Shown here piece by piece: positions 36,327-46,051 of a stretch of 64,000 nucleotides of DNA; the stretch's first letter is position 1; each line of letters begins with the position of its first letter. Both the position numbers and the translations under genes were made by a program. The notes beneath the pieces were generated by a model that saw only the letters and a program-made list of their open reading frames with translations, searched no databases and was not told the origin of the DNA. Origin of the DNA: Aedoeadaptatus nemausensis. Its GTDB lineage: Bacteria > Bacillota > Clostridia > Tissierellales > Peptoniphilaceae. Location: the NCBI RefSeq assembly GCF_903819165.1, contig NZ_CAIJCS010000022.1, positions 47,751-111,750 of the forward strand, in the 5' to 3' direction.

Positions 36327-36977
36327 ATGAGACTAGTCATTTTAGGCCCGCCGGGAGCCGGTAAGGGTACGCAAGCAGCATCTATCGTAGACACATTCGA
36401 CGTCGTTCACATTTCCACGGGAGATATCTTCCGCGAAAACATTAAAAACGACACACCGCTGGGCAAAAAAGCCAAGAGCTACATGGATCGCGGCGAACTC
36501 GTCCCCGATGAACTGGTAAACGACCTCGTCGTCGATCGCCTTAAAAAGCCCGACGTCGAAAACGGATTTTTACTGGACGGTTTCCCGAGAACGGTCAATC
36601 AAGCGGTCGCATTGGATGCGGCATTGGAGCAAATGGGCACCAAGCTTGATCGCGTCATTAACATCGTCGTGGCAAGCGACCTTCTAATCGACCGTGCGGT
36701 CGGCAGACGGGTTTGCCCGACCTGTGGAAGAACGTACCACATTAAGAATCAAAAGCCCGCTGTCGAAGGCAAATGTGACGACGACGGTGCGACCTTGATT
36801 CAACGTGACGATGATACCGAAGAAACGGTGAAGAAGCGCATCGATGTATACGAAAGGCAAACTTCCCCGTTAATCGACTATTATAAAGCGCAAGGACTAC
36901 TGCTTGATATCGACGGTTCCAAAGACATTGACGTCGTATTTGAAGAGATTCGCGCAGGCCTCGGCAAAGAGGCTTAA
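36327..36977 (+). CDS. adk: Adenylate kinase
   Basis: 216 aa. Interconverts ATP + AMP and 2 ADP. P-loop GPPGAGKGTQA (7-17), AMP site STGDIFRENI, DGFPRTVNQA, and a zinc-type lid: C-X2-C in RRVCPTCGRTYH (about 130-133) with a later C and D in GKCDDDG. AAGGAGG upstream. Confidence 0.97.
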   Translation: MRLVILGPPGAGKGTQAASIVDTFDVVHISTGDIFRENIKNDTPLGKKAKSYMDRGELVPDELVNDLVVDRLKKPDVENGFLLDGFPRTVNQAVALDAALEQMGTKLDRVINIVVASDLLIDRAVGRRVCPTCGRTYHIKNQKPAVEGKCDDDGATLIQRDDDTEETVKKRIDVYERQTSPLIDYYKAQGLLLDIDGSKDIDVVFEEIRAGLGKEA

Positions 36978-36980
36978 TCA

Positions 36981-37247
36981 ATGATCGGGACCTCTGATAT
37001 TAGAGTCGGTCAGGTAGTAAAATCCAAGGCGGGCAGAGATAAAGAAGGATTCTTTGTAGTCTTGGAAGTCATCGACGACAGATATCTTCTGTTGGCGGAC
37101 GGCAAGAGAAGAACGCTCGATCATCCCAAGCGGAAGAAGGCTATGCATTTGCAGAAAACTCATTCTCTTGTGGATCTAAAACCCGAGGATAGACCGTTAA
37201 ACGATAGTTATATTCGTAAACAACTGTCTCGCTTCCAAGAGGCATAA
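36981..37247 (+). CDS. KOW-domain RNA-binding protein (L14e/YlxS-neighbour type)
   Basis: 88 aa: N-terminal KOW-like barrel ([40 protein letters not shown]) and a basic/acidic C-terminal helix. Small proteins of this type sit between map and infA in many Firmicutes and resemble archaeal L14e. Here map itself is missing and this gene follows adk by 3 bp. Function in ribosome biology is inferred from context. Confidence 0.8.
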   Translation: MIGTSDIRVGQVVKSKAGRDKEGFFVVLEVIDDRYLLLADGKRRTLDHPKRKKAMHLQKTHSLVDLKPEDRPLNDSYIRKQLSRFQEA

Positions 37248-37260
37248 AGGAGGATCTTTC

Positions 37261-37479
37261 ATGGCAAAAGAAGATGTCATTGAAGTGGAAGGCGTCGTAA
37301 CCGACGCTCTACCCAATACAAACTTTAAAGTCAAGCTGGAAAACGGACATGAAATACTGGCCCATATCTCCGGGAAATTGCGTATGCACTATATCCGTAT
37401 ACTGCCCGGCGATCGCGTAACAGTAGAACTCAGTCCTTACGACTTGACCCGCGGACGTATTACCTGGAGAAAGAAATAG
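37261..37479 (+). CDS. infA: Translation initiation factor IF-1
   Basis: 72 aa S1-like OB fold, full length: [32 protein letters not shown]... ends [13 protein letters not shown]. Blocks the A site during initiation. AAAGGAGG upstream. Confidence 0.97.
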   Translation: MAKEDVIEVEGVVTDALPNTNFKVKLENGHEILAHISGKLRMHYIRILPGDRVTVELSPYDLTRGRITWRKK

Positions 37480-37495
37480 TTTAGGAGGGGACGAA

Positions 37496-37609
37496 ATGAA
37501 AGTAAGACCTTCAGTTAAGAAGATGTGCGATAAATGCAAAATCATTAAACGTAAAGGACGCGTTATGGTGATTTGCGAAAATCCGAAGCATAAACAAAGA
37601 CAAGGATAA
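37496..37609 (+). CDS. rpmJ: Ribosomal protein L36
   Basis: 37 aa: [21 protein letters not shown] and [12 protein letters not shown], with the zinc ligands C11, C14, C27 and H32 (the zinc-containing form). AGGAGGGG precedes the ATG by 5 bp. Confidence 0.96.
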   Translation: MKVRPSVKKMCDKCKIIKRKGRVMVICENPKHKQRQG

Positions 37610-37621
37610 GGGGGTGTTGGC

Positions 37622-37984
37622 ATGGCAAGAATTGCTGGTATAGACTTACCGAGAGAAAAACGAGCTGAAATCGGGCTCACTTATATTTACGGAATCGGAC
37701 GTTCCCGCGCCCAAGAAATCCTAACCAAAGCCGGTGTCGACTTTAACACATATATTAAAGATCTCACCGAAGCTGAAGTAGGCGCCATTCGTAAAGTAAT
37801 CGACGATTACAATGTAGAAGGTGATTTACGTCGTGAAGTCGCTTTAAACATTAAGCGTTTACGCGAAATCAACTGCTACCGTGGCATCCGTCATAAGAGA
37901 GGCCTACCCGTTCGCGGTCAAAAGACAAAGACCAACGCCAGAACGCGTAAAGGTCCTAAGAAAATAGTTTCCAAGAAGAAGTAG
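37622..37984 (+). CDS. rpsM: Ribosomal protein S13
   Basis: 120 aa, full length. [26 protein letters not shown] start and [22 protein letters not shown] end. Head protein contacting the P-site tRNA. AAGGGGGTG upstream. Confidence 0.97.
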   Translation: MARIAGIDLPREKRAEIGLTYIYGIGRSRAQEILTKAGVDFNTYIKDLTEAEVGAIRKVIDDYNVEGDLRREVALNIKRLREINCYRGIRHKRGLPVRGQKTKTNARTRKGPKKIVSKKK

Positions 37985-37993
37985 GAGGGCTAA

Positions 37994-38389
37994 ATGGCTA
38001 AACAAACTAGAGCTACGCGCTCCAAAAAGAGAGTGCGCAAGAATATCGAAAAAGGACAAGCGCATATCGCTTCTTCCTTTAACAACACCATGGTGACCCT
38101 GACCGATCCGAACGGCAACGTGATCTCCTGGTCCAGTGCCGGACAATTAGGTTTCAAGGGCTCCAGAAAATCGACACCCTTTGCGGCTCAAGAAGCGGCT
38201 CAAGAAGCAGCTACTAAAGCAAAAGAACACGGCTTAAAAAGTGTCGAAGTATTTGTAAAGGGACCGGGCAGCGGACGTGAAGCTGCTATTCGTTCCTTAC
38301 AAGCATCCGGCTTGGAAGTTACCATGATCAAAGACGTAACTCCCATTCCTCACAACGGTTGCCGTCCACCGAAACGTCGTAGAGTCTAA
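37994..38389 (+). CDS. rpsK: Ribosomal protein S11
   Basis: 131 aa, full length. [20 protein letters not shown] and [20 protein letters not shown], ending [13 protein letters not shown]. Platform protein. In many Clostridia rpsD (S4) follows; here rpoA comes next after 64 bp that hold only a TGAACAG-ATTAC-CTGTTCA hairpin (38394-38412). Confidence 0.97.
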   Translation: MAKQTRATRSKKRVRKNIEKGQAHIASSFNNTMVTLTDPNGNVISWSSAGQLGFKGSRKSTPFAAQEAAQEAATKAKEHGLKSVEVFVKGPGSGREAAIRSLQASGLEVTMIKDVTPIPHNGCRPPKRRRV

Positions 38390-38453
38390 TTCTTGAACAG
38401 ATTACCTGTTCACTTGAACGTCTCCACCGATCATCAATAGGAGGGCGCATAAC

Positions 38454-39401
38454 ATGATTGAAATTGAAAAGCCTAGTATCGTAGTTGAACAAGTATCTGA
38501 CGACGGCAATAAGGGAAGATTTGTTGTAGAACCCCTGGAAAACGGATACGGGATCACATTGGGCAACTCGCTCAGACGCGTGCTGCTCTCCTCGCTTCCC
38601 GGTTGCGCCGTTTCTTTCGTCAACATTCGCGGCGTAGAACACGAATTCAGCGTGATCGACGGCATCTTGGAAGATGTTCCCGAAATCATTTTGAACATTA
38701 AAGGCATCGTGTTTACCAGTGATCAAGATGAGCCTGTACGTCTAAGTGTCGAGAAAAAAGGCGCAGGAGAACTTACGGCAGGGGATATCGAAGTTCCCGC
38801 CGGAGTGACCATCGTCAATCCCGATCATCACCTCGCTACCCTTAATGAGGACGCCGACTTCTACATGGAGCTTGTCATCGAACGAGGCAGAGGATACGAA
38901 CCGAGTGAACTTAAAAAAGACGAGATCACAGAAATCGGTGTTATTCCCGTAGACAGTAACTACACCCCGATTCGCTCCGTGAACTGGAATGTAGAAAACA
39001 CGCGCGTCGGCTTAAGAAGCGACTACGACCGCTTGATCTTAGATGTCGAAACCGACGGATCCATGTCCGCCGACGAGGCCACATCCCTTGCGGCGAAAGT
39101 GCTTATGGAGCACCTGGACTTATTCGTATCCATGACCGCCGAGGTCAACGATATGGACATTATGGTTGAAAAACCGGAAGGCAAAAAAGAAAAAGTCCTG
39201 GAAATGACCGTCGAAGAATTAGATCTATCCGTAAGAAGCTTCAACTGCTTAAAACGGGCAGGTATTAATACCGTTGACGAACTTACGGAAAAAACAGAAG
39301 ACGAAATGATGAAAGTGAGAAACCTCGGGAAGAAGAGTCTTGAAGAAGTGCAAGAAAAACTTGCCGAACTCGGCCTTTCTCTCAAGGAAAACGAAGAATA
39401 A
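38454..39401 (+). CDS. rpoA: RNA polymerase subunit alpha
   Basis: 315 aa. N-terminal assembly domain (1-230; [14 protein letters not shown] dimer helix) and C-terminal helix-hairpin-helix domain (about 245-305; [20 protein letters not shown]) that contacts UP elements and activators. GGAGGGCGCATAAC upstream. Standard position before rplQ. Confidence 0.98.
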   Translation: MIEIEKPSIVVEQVSDDGNKGRFVVEPLENGYGITLGNSLRRVLLSSLPGCAVSFVNIRGVEHEFSVIDGILEDVPEIILNIKGIVFTSDQDEPVRLSVEKKGAGELTAGDIEVPAGVTIVNPDHHLATLNEDADFYMELVIERGRGYEPSELKKDEITEIGVIPVDSNYTPIRSVNWNVENTRVGLRSDYDRLILDVETDGSMSADEATSLAAKVLMEHLDLFVSMTAEVNDMDIMVEKPEGKKEKVLEMTVEELDLSVRSFNCLKRAGINTVDELTEKTEDEMMKVRNLGKKSLEEVQEKLAELGLSLKENEE

Positions 39402-39415
39402 AGGAGGAAACCATT

Positions 39416-39757
39416 GTGGCACAGCTCAGAAAATTAGGTCGTACCACGCCGCATAGACGGGCAATGTTAAGAAACTTAACAACCGATCTATTACGCGAAG
39501 GCCGTATTGAAACCACAGTGACCCGTGCAAAAGAAACCAAACGCATGGCTGAAAAAATGATCACCCTCGGCAAACGAGGCGATCTTCACGCAAGACGTCA
39601 AGCGTTGGCATACATCTTCGATGAAACCGTCGTAACGAAACTCTTCGAAGAAATTGCACCGAACTACGCCGAACGTCAAGGCGGCTATACGCGCATCCTC
39701 AAAGTAGGTCCGCGTAGAGGCGATGGCGCTGAAATGGCGATTATCGAATTAGTATAA
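39416..39757 (+). CDS. rplQ: Ribosomal protein L17
   Basis: 113 aa with a GTG start after [30 protein letters not shown] start and [25 protein letters not shown] end. Last gene of the ribosomal superoperon, followed by two hairpins (AGCCGG...CCGGCT, then the terminator). Confidence 0.97.
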   Translation: MAQLRKLGRTTPHRRAMLRNLTTDLLREGRIETTVTRAKETKRMAEKMITLGKRGDLHARRQALAYIFDETVVTKLFEEIAPNYAERQGGYTRILKVGPRRGDGAEMAIIELV

Positions 39758-39782
39758 AAGCCGGGGATACTCCGGCTACATA

Positions 39783-39814
39783 AAAAGCATCTCCTGATTC
39801 GGAGATGCTTTTTT
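39783..39814 (+). terminator. Terminator of the ribosomal superoperon
   Basis: AAAAGCATCTCC-TGATTC-GGAGATGCTTTT stem followed by further T. An additional hairpin AGCCGGGG...TCCGGCT lies at 39758-39776. Confidence 0.92.
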
Positions 39815-39930
39815 GATACTCCAACTGAATAGCGTCCCTTCCCGAGCAATTATAGAAAAAGAGATACTAAATACTTATTCACCTTTTTATAAGAAAATAT
39901 ATTATAATCGAAGCCATAAGGAGAGAGAGT

Positions 39931-40938
39931 ATGGAAGAAAAAAGAAAACTTAAACTGGTTCTGTACGCCTTTGCATTTCTGCTGATTTTCGGCATGATCG
40001 GTTACAAATTCTTATTGCAGGTCGATTGGGTAGATGCCTTTTATATGACCGTCATAACTATTTCTACGGTCGGCTTCGGTGAAATAGGCACGACCAGTAA
40101 TGCGTCCGAAATATTTTCGGTACTTATGATTTTTCTGGGAGTGGGCATCGTCGGCTACGCCTTTACTACGGTGGTGGCTATGTTTGTGGAAGGTAAGATA
40201 AGAGATTATTGGAAGGGAAGCAAAATGGATAAAAAAATTTCCGCCCTGAGCGATCACTACATCATCTGCGGCTCCGGAGAGACGGCGGAGGTCATAATCG
40301 ACAAATTTATAGACCAAAGGTTAGATTTCGTCGTCATTACCGATAATCGGGAAGATCTGGACGATTACAGCCATCACGATATTTTAGTGGTAGAGGGCCA
40401 TTCCACGGAAGAAAGCGTCTTACAACACGCAGGCGTCGAAAAAGCCAAGGGACTTATTGCCACTCTGGACGTGGAAGTAGACAATATCGTTACCGTTCTT
40501 ACGGCGCGAAACCTAAATGATACGATCTATATTATTGCCAATGCCGTTACCAAATCCGGAAGCGATAAGCTGTTGAAAGTGGGCGCCGATAAAACATTAT
40601 CTGCCGTAGAGATCAGCGGCAAACGCATGGCATCCCTTATGACCAAACCGAATATTATGTCGTTTCTCGACGTGGTGACGCGAGTCGGTGATGTGGAATT
40701 GGATTTGGAAGAAGTCTATGTCAAGAAAGACTCCTATTTGGAAAACAAAAACCTTATCGAAGCGGAGATTCCGAGAAAAACAGGCCTCATTGTTTTGGCG
40801 ATCAAGAAAATCGACGACGGAACTATGCTTTTCAACCCGCCTATCGACTACACATTTAAAATCGGTGATGTTCTGATCGTTCTCGGAAGAGAAGAACAGG
40901 TAGATAAACTGCGGCATTTAGGCGATGAAACGAAATAA
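39931..40938 (+). CDS. Potassium channel with RCK/TrkA domains
   Basis: 335 aa: first membrane helix (about 8-27), pore loop with K+ selectivity filter TVGFGE (46-51), second helix (about 60-83), then an RCK_N Rossmann domain (about 108-225; IICGSGETAEV replaces the strict GXGXXG) and an RCK_C domain (about 250-335). This is the MthK/Kch-type layout of two helices per subunit with cytosolic gating ring, gated by Ca2+, nucleotides or other ligands in relatives. Single-gene unit: TATAAT at 39903-39908 upstream, terminator at 40958. AAGGAG before the start. Confidence 0.92.
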   Translation: MEEKRKLKLVLYAFAFLLIFGMIGYKFLLQVDWVDAFYMTVITISTVGFGEIGTTSNASEIFSVLMIFLGVGIVGYAFTTVVAMFVEGKIRDYWKGSKMDKKISALSDHYIICGSGETAEVIIDKFIDQRLDFVVITDNREDLDDYSHHDILVVEGHSTEESVLQHAGVEKAKGLIATLDVEVDNIVTVLTARNLNDTIYIIANAVTKSGSDKLLKVGADKTLSAVEISGKRMASLMTKPNIMSFLDVVTRVGDVELDLEEVYVKKDSYLENKNLIEAEIPRKTGLIVLAIKKIDDGTMLFNPPIDYTFKIGDVLIVLGREEQVDKLRHLGDETK

Positions 40939-40957
40939 ATTTCCATAAATCATAAAG

Positions 40958-40992
40958 ATCCGGAGAGAGTAAAGATCTCACCGGATTTTTTG
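40958..40992 (+). terminator. Intrinsic terminator
   Basis: ATCCGG-A-GAGA...TCTC-A-CCGGAT stem followed by T6. Confidence 0.85.
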
Positions 40993-41097
40993 TGCAGAAC
41001 TTTATGGTGAACAGTAGAGGACTATTCCATTGAATAAACCGATCATCCGGTGAAAAGAAGTTTATAATCCTCGTTCCTTATCGCTATTTTCAGCAAA

Positions 41098-41128
41098 TAA
41101 AAAGGAGCCCGAAAGGATCGGGCTCCTA
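41098..41128 (-). terminator. Terminator of the nifJ gene
   Basis: AGGAGCCCGA-AAGGA-TCGGGCTCCT inverted repeat; on the minus strand it is followed by TTTTTATTT. Confidence 0.88.
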
Positions 41129-41145
41129 ATAGTATGGGACAGATT

Positions 41146-44100
41146 TTATTTATCTTCTGCCAATGCTTTGTAGCGTTCGTAAGTTTGTTTTGCATCTTCT
41201 TCCGATGCGTCGAGAAGTTCTTCGCCTTCTTCGGGGGAGCGACGGAGCAAGGATGCGTAACGGTTTTCGCTCATAATGAATTCGCGATAGGATTTGGTCG
41301 GTTCCTTGGAATCCAAGATGAACGGGTTTTTACCTTCTTTAATAAGATCGGGATTGTAGTGGTAAAGTTGCCAGTAGTTACTTTCGACAGCTTCTTTTTG
41401 TTGTTGAGTAGCATACATCATACCCTTGTTGAGACCGTGGTTGATACAGGGCGAGTATGCGACGATGAGAGAAGGTCCGTCGTAAGCTTCGGCTTCTTTA
41501 ATAACCTTGATCAGGTGGTTCATATTGGCGCCGAGAGCGACTTTTGCGACATAAATATCGCGGTAGCTCATAGCTAAGAGACCGAGATCTTTTTTAGCGG
41601 TCTTCTTACCAGCTGCAGCAAATTGTACCACCGATCCTTTAGGCGTAGCCTTGGAGGATTGACCGCCGGTGTTGGCGTAGAGTTCGTTGTCTACGACGAG
41701 GACGTTGACGTCGGCACCTGTTGCCAAGACGTGGTCGAGACCGCCGTAGCCGATATCGTATGCCCAGCCGTCGCCACCGTACATCCAGAAGGATTTCTTA
41801 GTGAGTTGCGCTTTGTGGTCGAGGACATATTTCTTAGCTTCTAAAGCTTCGCCGTCGAGATCCAAGCGTTCAAGAGCGGCGATAACGGCATCGCTGCGTT
41901 CGCGCGTACCTTCACCTTCGTTGAAGTTGTCGAGCCATTCTTTGAATGCCTTCTTAGCGTCGGCATCGTCGATGGCCTTGTCGACTTTTTCAAGTTCCAT
42001 GGTGATCTTTTCACGTTGTTGGCCGTTAGCCAGGTACATACCTAAGCAGAATTCCGCATTGTTTTCAAACAATAAGTTGGACCATGCGGGACCGAAACCT
42101 TGGTGGTTGGTGGTATAAGGTGCGATGGGGAATGCGCAGCCCCAAGCTTGGGAACAACCCGTCGCATTGGCGATGTACATTCTGTCGCCGAAGAGTTGGG
42201 TGAGAAGTTTAGCATAGGGGGATTCGGAACAGCCGGCACAAGCTCCGGAGAACTCGAGTAGAGGTTGTTCGAATTGGCTGCCCTTGATGGTAAACTTGTT
42301 CATCGGGTTTTCTTTATGAGACAAGCTCATAGCGTAATCCCAGTTCTTTTGTTCGGGAAGTTGAGTATCGAGATCTTCGAAGACCAATGCCTTTTCCTTG
42401 GCCGGGCAGGTTTGGATACAGTTACCGCAACCTGTACAGTCGAGGGGATCCACTTGGATGGCAAATTCATATTCCTTAAAGCCCTTGGCGGGAATGGAAC
42501 GGAAATCTTCCGGTTTGTTCTTCACTTCTTCTTCATTCAGCAAGAAGGGGCGAATAACGGCGTGGGGGCAGACGAAGGAACATTGGTTACATTGGATACA
42601 GTTATCCGGTTGCCAACGGGGAACGTGAACGGCGATGCCGCGTTTTTCGTATTTGGATGTTCCCAAGGGGATGTAGCCGGATTCGTAGCCTTTAAAAGCG
42701 GATACGGGCAAGTCGTCGCCGTGAAGTTCCGTAATGGGAAGCATCATATTGCGAACGTATTCGTCTAAAGTTTGATCCACTTCAGGTTCTACGACGGTAA
42801 GGTCTTTCCACTCGGCCGGTACGTCGAATTTGTGGAGGTTTTCGTAACCAACTTCGATGGCCTTGTAGTTCATATTGACGATCTTTTCGCCCTTATGTTC
42901 GTAAGATTTCTTAGCGAATTCTTTCATTAAGCGTTCCGCTTCATCCATGGGAATGATTTCTGCAAGTTTAAAGAAGGCGGATTGTAAAATCGTATTGGTA
43001 CGACGTCCTAAGCCGATTTCTTCAGCCAAGTGAACGGCGTCGATGGTATAGAATTGAATGTCGTTTTCGGCAATGTATTTCTTAACCTTGTTGGGAAGGC
43101 GTTCTTCGAGTTCGGCATCGTCCCAAGTGGTGTTGAGTAAGAAGACGCCGCCCGGACGAATTTCGTTGACGATATCGTAGCGGGTAATGTAGCTTTGGTT
43201 GTGGCAGGCGATAAAGTCCCCGTGGGTAACGGCGTTGGAGTTGCGAATGGGCTCGTGGCCGAAACGAAGATTGGATTTGGTAATACCGCCGGTTTTCTTG
43301 GCGTCGTATTCGAAGTATGCTTGAACATACATATCCGTATTGTCGCCGATGATTTTAATGGAGTTTTTGTTGGCACCGACCGTACCGTCGCCGCCGAGAC
43401 CCCAGAATTTACATTGGATGATCTTCGGATTTTCGATTTGGAAGCTGTGATCAACAGGAAGGGAACGATAGGTAACATCGTCTACGATACCGACCGTAAA
43501 GTCGTCTTTCGATTCGGCTTGTTTTAAGTTGTCGAAAACAGCTTTAATTTGAGCGTGGTCTACGTCTTTCGAGGAAAGGCCGTAGCGTCCGCCGAAGATT
43601 TCCGGTCTGTCTTTAAGATTGTTGAGAGCACCTGAAACGTCGAGGTAGAGGGGTTCTCTTCCGCCGGGTTCTTTTGTACGGTCGATAACGGCGATACGTT
43701 TCACAGACTTCGGCAATTCATTTAAGAAATGTTTTTTAGAGAAGGGACGGTAGAGGTGAACTTGGAGATAACCGGTTTTTTCGCCGGCAGCGTTTAATTT
43801 ATCTACCGTATCTTGAACGAGACCGCTGACGGAGCCCATGCCGACGATGACATATTCCGCGTCGTCTGCGCCGTAGTAGTTAAACAACTTGTAGTTCGTG
43901 CCCTTTAAGTCGTTGACCTTGTCCATATATTTTTCTACGATTTCGGGAATGCGATCGTAGAATACATTGACGGATTCTCTCGATTGGAAATAGGTGTCCG
44001 GATTTTGAACGATCCCTCTTTGCTTCGGACGTTCCGGGTTCATCGAGTTTTGTTTGAAATGCTCGAGAGCATCCCAGTTAAGCATGTCGCGAAGATCTTC

Positions 44101-44667
44101 ATAATCCATGACTTCGACTTTTTGAATTTCGTGGGAAGTTCTGAAGCCGTCGAAGAAGTGCATAAAGGGAACGCTGGCTTCAATGGCACATAAGTGAGCC
44201 ACTGCGGAAAGGTTCATACAATCTTGCACATTGGCAGAGGAGAGCATGGCCCAGCCGGTTTGGCGACAAGCCATAACGTCGGAGTGGTCGCCGTAAATAG
44301 AAAGTACGTGGGAACCTAATGTACGGGCGGCGACGTGCATAACGCCCGGATATAGAGAACCGGCGGTACGGAACATACTGGGAATCATAAGGGCGAGACC
44401 TTGTGATGCAGTGTAGGTCGTGGTGAGGGCGCCCGCTTCCAGGGAGCCGTGAAGTGCTGCGGATGCACCGGATTCGGCTTGCATTTCGACCAAGCGAACT
44501 TCTTGATCAAATAAGTTTTTCTTGCCATCGGCGGACCAGGAGTCTACCAATGCCGCCATAGGAGATGACGGGGTAATGGGATAAATCGTGGCTACTTCAG
44601 TAAAAGCGTAAGAGACATAAGCTGCCGCTTCGTTACCGTCCATAGACTTATAGACTTTTTCTCTCAT
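41146..44667 (-). CDS. nifJ: Pyruvate:ferredoxin (flavodoxin) oxidoreductase
   Basis: Converts pyruvate + CoA to acetyl-CoA + CO2 with reduction of ferredoxin, the central step of anaerobic pyruvate use. Single-chain form, 1173 aa from the ATG at 44667 (AAGGAG 7 bp upstream; longer in-frame starts are rejected). Domains in order: pyrimidine-binding domain with ATIYPITPSSPMA, the gamma-type domain, two 4Fe-4S clusters starting at about C690 (CIQCNQCSFVCP) and C744 (CTGCGNCIQTCP), and the TPP domain with GDGWAYDIG and NTGGQSS plus extra cluster cysteines in SGACAGCSE. Stands alone. A matching 2[4Fe-4S] ferredoxin is at 57873. Confidence 0.98.
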   Translation of the reverse strand: MREKVYKSMDGNEAAAYVSYAFTEVATIYPITPSSPMAALVDSWSADGKKNLFDQEVRLVEMQAESGASAALHGSLEAGALTTTYTASQGLALMIPSMFRTAGSLYPGVMHVAARTLGSHVLSIYGDHSDVMACRQTGWAMLSSANVQDCMNLSAVAHLCAIEASVPFMHFFDGFRTSHEIQKVEVMDYEDLRDMLNWDALEHFKQNSMNPERPKQRGIVQNPDTYFQSRESVNVFYDRIPEIVEKYMDKVNDLKGTNYKLFNYYGADDAEYVIVGMGSVSGLVQDTVDKLNAAGEKTGYLQVHLYRPFSKKHFLNELPKSVKRIAVIDRTKEPGGREPLYLDVSGALNNLKDRPEIFGGRYGLSSKDVDHAQIKAVFDNLKQAESKDDFTVGIVDDVTYRSLPVDHSFQIENPKIIQCKFWGLGGDGTVGANKNSIKIIGDNTDMYVQAYFEYDAKKTGGITKSNLRFGHEPIRNSNAVTHGDFIACHNQSYITRYDIVNEIRPGGVFLLNTTWDDAELEERLPNKVKKYIAENDIQFYTIDAVHLAEEIGLGRRTNTILQSAFFKLAEIIPMDEAERLMKEFAKKSYEHKGEKIVNMNYKAIEVGYENLHKFDVPAEWKDLTVVEPEVDQTLDEYVRNMMLPITELHGDDLPVSAFKGYESGYIPLGTSKYEKRGIAVHVPRWQPDNCIQCNQCSFVCPHAVIRPFLLNEEEVKNKPEDFRSIPAKGFKEYEFAIQVDPLDCTGCGNCIQTCPAKEKALVFEDLDTQLPEQKNWDYAMSLSHKENPMNKFTIKGSQFEQPLLEFSGACAGCSESPYAKLLTQLFGDRMYIANATGCSQAWGCAFPIAPYTTNHQGFGPAWSNLLFENNAEFCLGMYLANGQQREKITMELEKVDKAIDDADAKKAFKEWLDNFNEGEGTRERSDAVIAALERLDLDGEALEAKKYVLDHKAQLTKKSFWMYGGDGWAYDIGYGGLDHVLATGADVNVLVVDNELYANTGGQSSKATPKGSVVQFAAAGKKTAKKDLGLLAMSYRDIYVAKVALGANMNHLIKVIKEAEAYDGPSLIVAYSPCINHGLNKGMMYATQQQKEAVESNYWQLYHYNPDLIKEGKNPFILDSKEPTKSYREFIMSENRYASLLRRSPEEGEELLDASEEDAKQTYERYKALAEDK

Positions 44668-45023
44668 GAACACACTCCTTACATTCAAATAAGTACAATT
44701 ACTGCTTGCTTTGAGATGAGCGAAGGACAAAAGTGAGAAAACGTTATCACCTCTTTGTTCATCGCTCTTGAATTTATTATATACACAATACAAAGAAAAT
44801 GGTAGGTTAATCTATAAAATGACAGGCGGTTTATTATTTTGATCGCCGGTCCTTTTCTAAAGAGAAATTATTTCACTTCGGGACTTTTCGCCGACAGAAG
44901 CATTTATGGATCTTATATACTAATTTTTCACAAACCGTTAATATAATTTTCATAGAGACAACAGGAAATACACAACAAGGTATTTTATACTGTTTTCAGT
45001 TGAACGGACAAAAGGAGGAGATC
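44668..45023. other. Intergenic region between divergent nifJ and the CXXC-peptide operon
   Basis: 356 bp without a gene. On the minus strand a TATAAT box (plus coordinates 44776-44781) would give nifJ a leader of about 100 nt; TATAAT at 44942-44947 and TATACT at 44986-44991 are candidate -10 boxes for the plus-strand operon. No convincing -35 pairs or operator were found. Confidence 0.45.
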
Positions 45024-45161
45024 ATGAATCGACAGTTATCGCGTTACGCATTGCTGATAATGGGCATTGCCTTTATAGCCTTCGGAGCGGTGCGGGGAGA
45101 AGTGGACACGGTATTCGCCAAGGCCGTGCGCATCTGCTTGGAATGTATCGGGATCGGTTAA
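45024..45161 (+). CDS. CD1871A-type CXXC-motif peptide
   Basis: 45-aa peptide: one hydrophobic helix (about 9-23) followed by GEVDTVFAKAVRICLECIGIG at the C-terminus (given in part: conserved R-G-E, K-A, and C38-L-E-C41). This matches the small CD1871A family of Clostridia, which is nearly always encoded beside a 4Fe-4S membrane protein. AAAGGAGGAG lies 5 bp before the ATG. The stop is 1 bp from the next start. Role unknown; the CXXC pair may relay thiol electrons at the membrane (inference). Confidence 0.85.
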   Translation: MNRQLSRYALLIMGIAFIAFGAVRGEVDTVFAKAVRICLECIGIG

Positions 45162-45162
45162 G

Positions 45163-46050
45163 ATGAAGTTATCGAAAAAAATATTCAGAAGACGAAATCT
45201 ATTACAGGGATTGGCGACCCTGGCCACCAATCCCCACGTGGGAAATTTTGCAAGCGGAAAGCTTTACACCGGCTCCCTCAAGCGAGGTTGCGTGCCCGGG
45301 CTTAACTGCTATTCCTGTCCGGCGGCTACAGGTGCCTGTCCCGTAGGAGCTTTTCAAGCGGTGGTCGGTTCGTCGTCCTTTAAATTTTCCTACTATATAA
45401 CGGGCATCTTGATTTTAATCGGCGTCATGCTCGGGAGGTTCGTCTGCGGCTTTTTATGCCCCTTCGGATGGTTTCAGGATTTACTCCATAAGCTGCCCAC
45501 GCCGAAATTTTCGACAAAGAAACTTAAAGCCCTTACGTACTTAAAATACATCATTATGATCGTCGTCGTGTGGTTGCTCGGCGTTTTCATCGTGGACGAA
45601 ACGGGAATGAGCATGCCTTATTTCTGCAAGTACATCTGTCCTCAGGGAATTTTGGAAGGCGCCCTTCCCATCTCTCTCGTTCGCCCGTCTATGCGCACGG
45701 CCTTCGGATCCCTCTTTAATTTAAAACTCGCCACTCTGATCGTCGTAACGATCCTTTCAATTATTATGTATCGCCCATTCTGTAAGTGGATCTGTCCTTT
45801 GGGAGCATTTTATTCTCTATTTAATAAGCTGTCCTTTATGCAGCTTAATGTAAGTAATGCTTGCATCGGTTGCGGGAAGTGTGAGAAAATTTGCCCTATG
45901 GACGTATCCATTTACAAAGGGGAGCGCGAGCGAGAATGTATTCGCTGCGGCGATTGTATAGAAGCCTGTCCGGTGGATGCTATTTCTTCCACATGGTCCT
46001 GCTTTAAAGAAGATAAAAACAACTCATTAGAATGCAGAGAAGGAGAATAA
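45163..46050 (+). CDS. Membrane 4Fe-4S polyferredoxin (NapH/NosR-like)
   Basis: 295 aa. About four to five membrane helices (near 67-90, 125-145, 190-210) with paired cysteine motifs CPAATGACPVG, CGFLCPFGWFQ, CKYICPQG and CKWICPLGAFY characteristic of the NapH/CcoG/RdxA-like family, then a cytosolic domain with two full 4Fe-4S motifs, CIGCGKCEKICP and CIRCGDCIEACP. Predicted to carry electrons from the cytosol to the outer face of the membrane. Between the CXXC peptide and a TlpA-like lipoprotein, so likely reduces that thioredoxin-like partner (inference). Confidence 0.9.
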   Translation: MKLSKKIFRRRNLLQGLATLATNPHVGNFASGKLYTGSLKRGCVPGLNCYSCPAATGACPVGAFQAVVGSSSFKFSYYITGILILIGVMLGRFVCGFLCPFGWFQDLLHKLPTPKFSTKKLKALTYLKYIIMIVVVWLLGVFIVDETGMSMPYFCKYICPQGILEGALPISLVRPSMRTAFGSLFNLKLATLIVVTILSIIMYRPFCKWICPLGAFYSLFNKLSFMQLNVSNACIGCGKCEKICPMDVSIYKGERERECIRCGDCIEACPVDAISSTWSCFKEDKNNSLECREGE

Positions 46051-46051
46051 C

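Noticed and set aside
41134..41577. 147-codon plus-strand frame and several other long frames opposite nifJ
   Set aside because: Antisense shadows of the PFOR gene, which has continuous family similarity on the minus strand.
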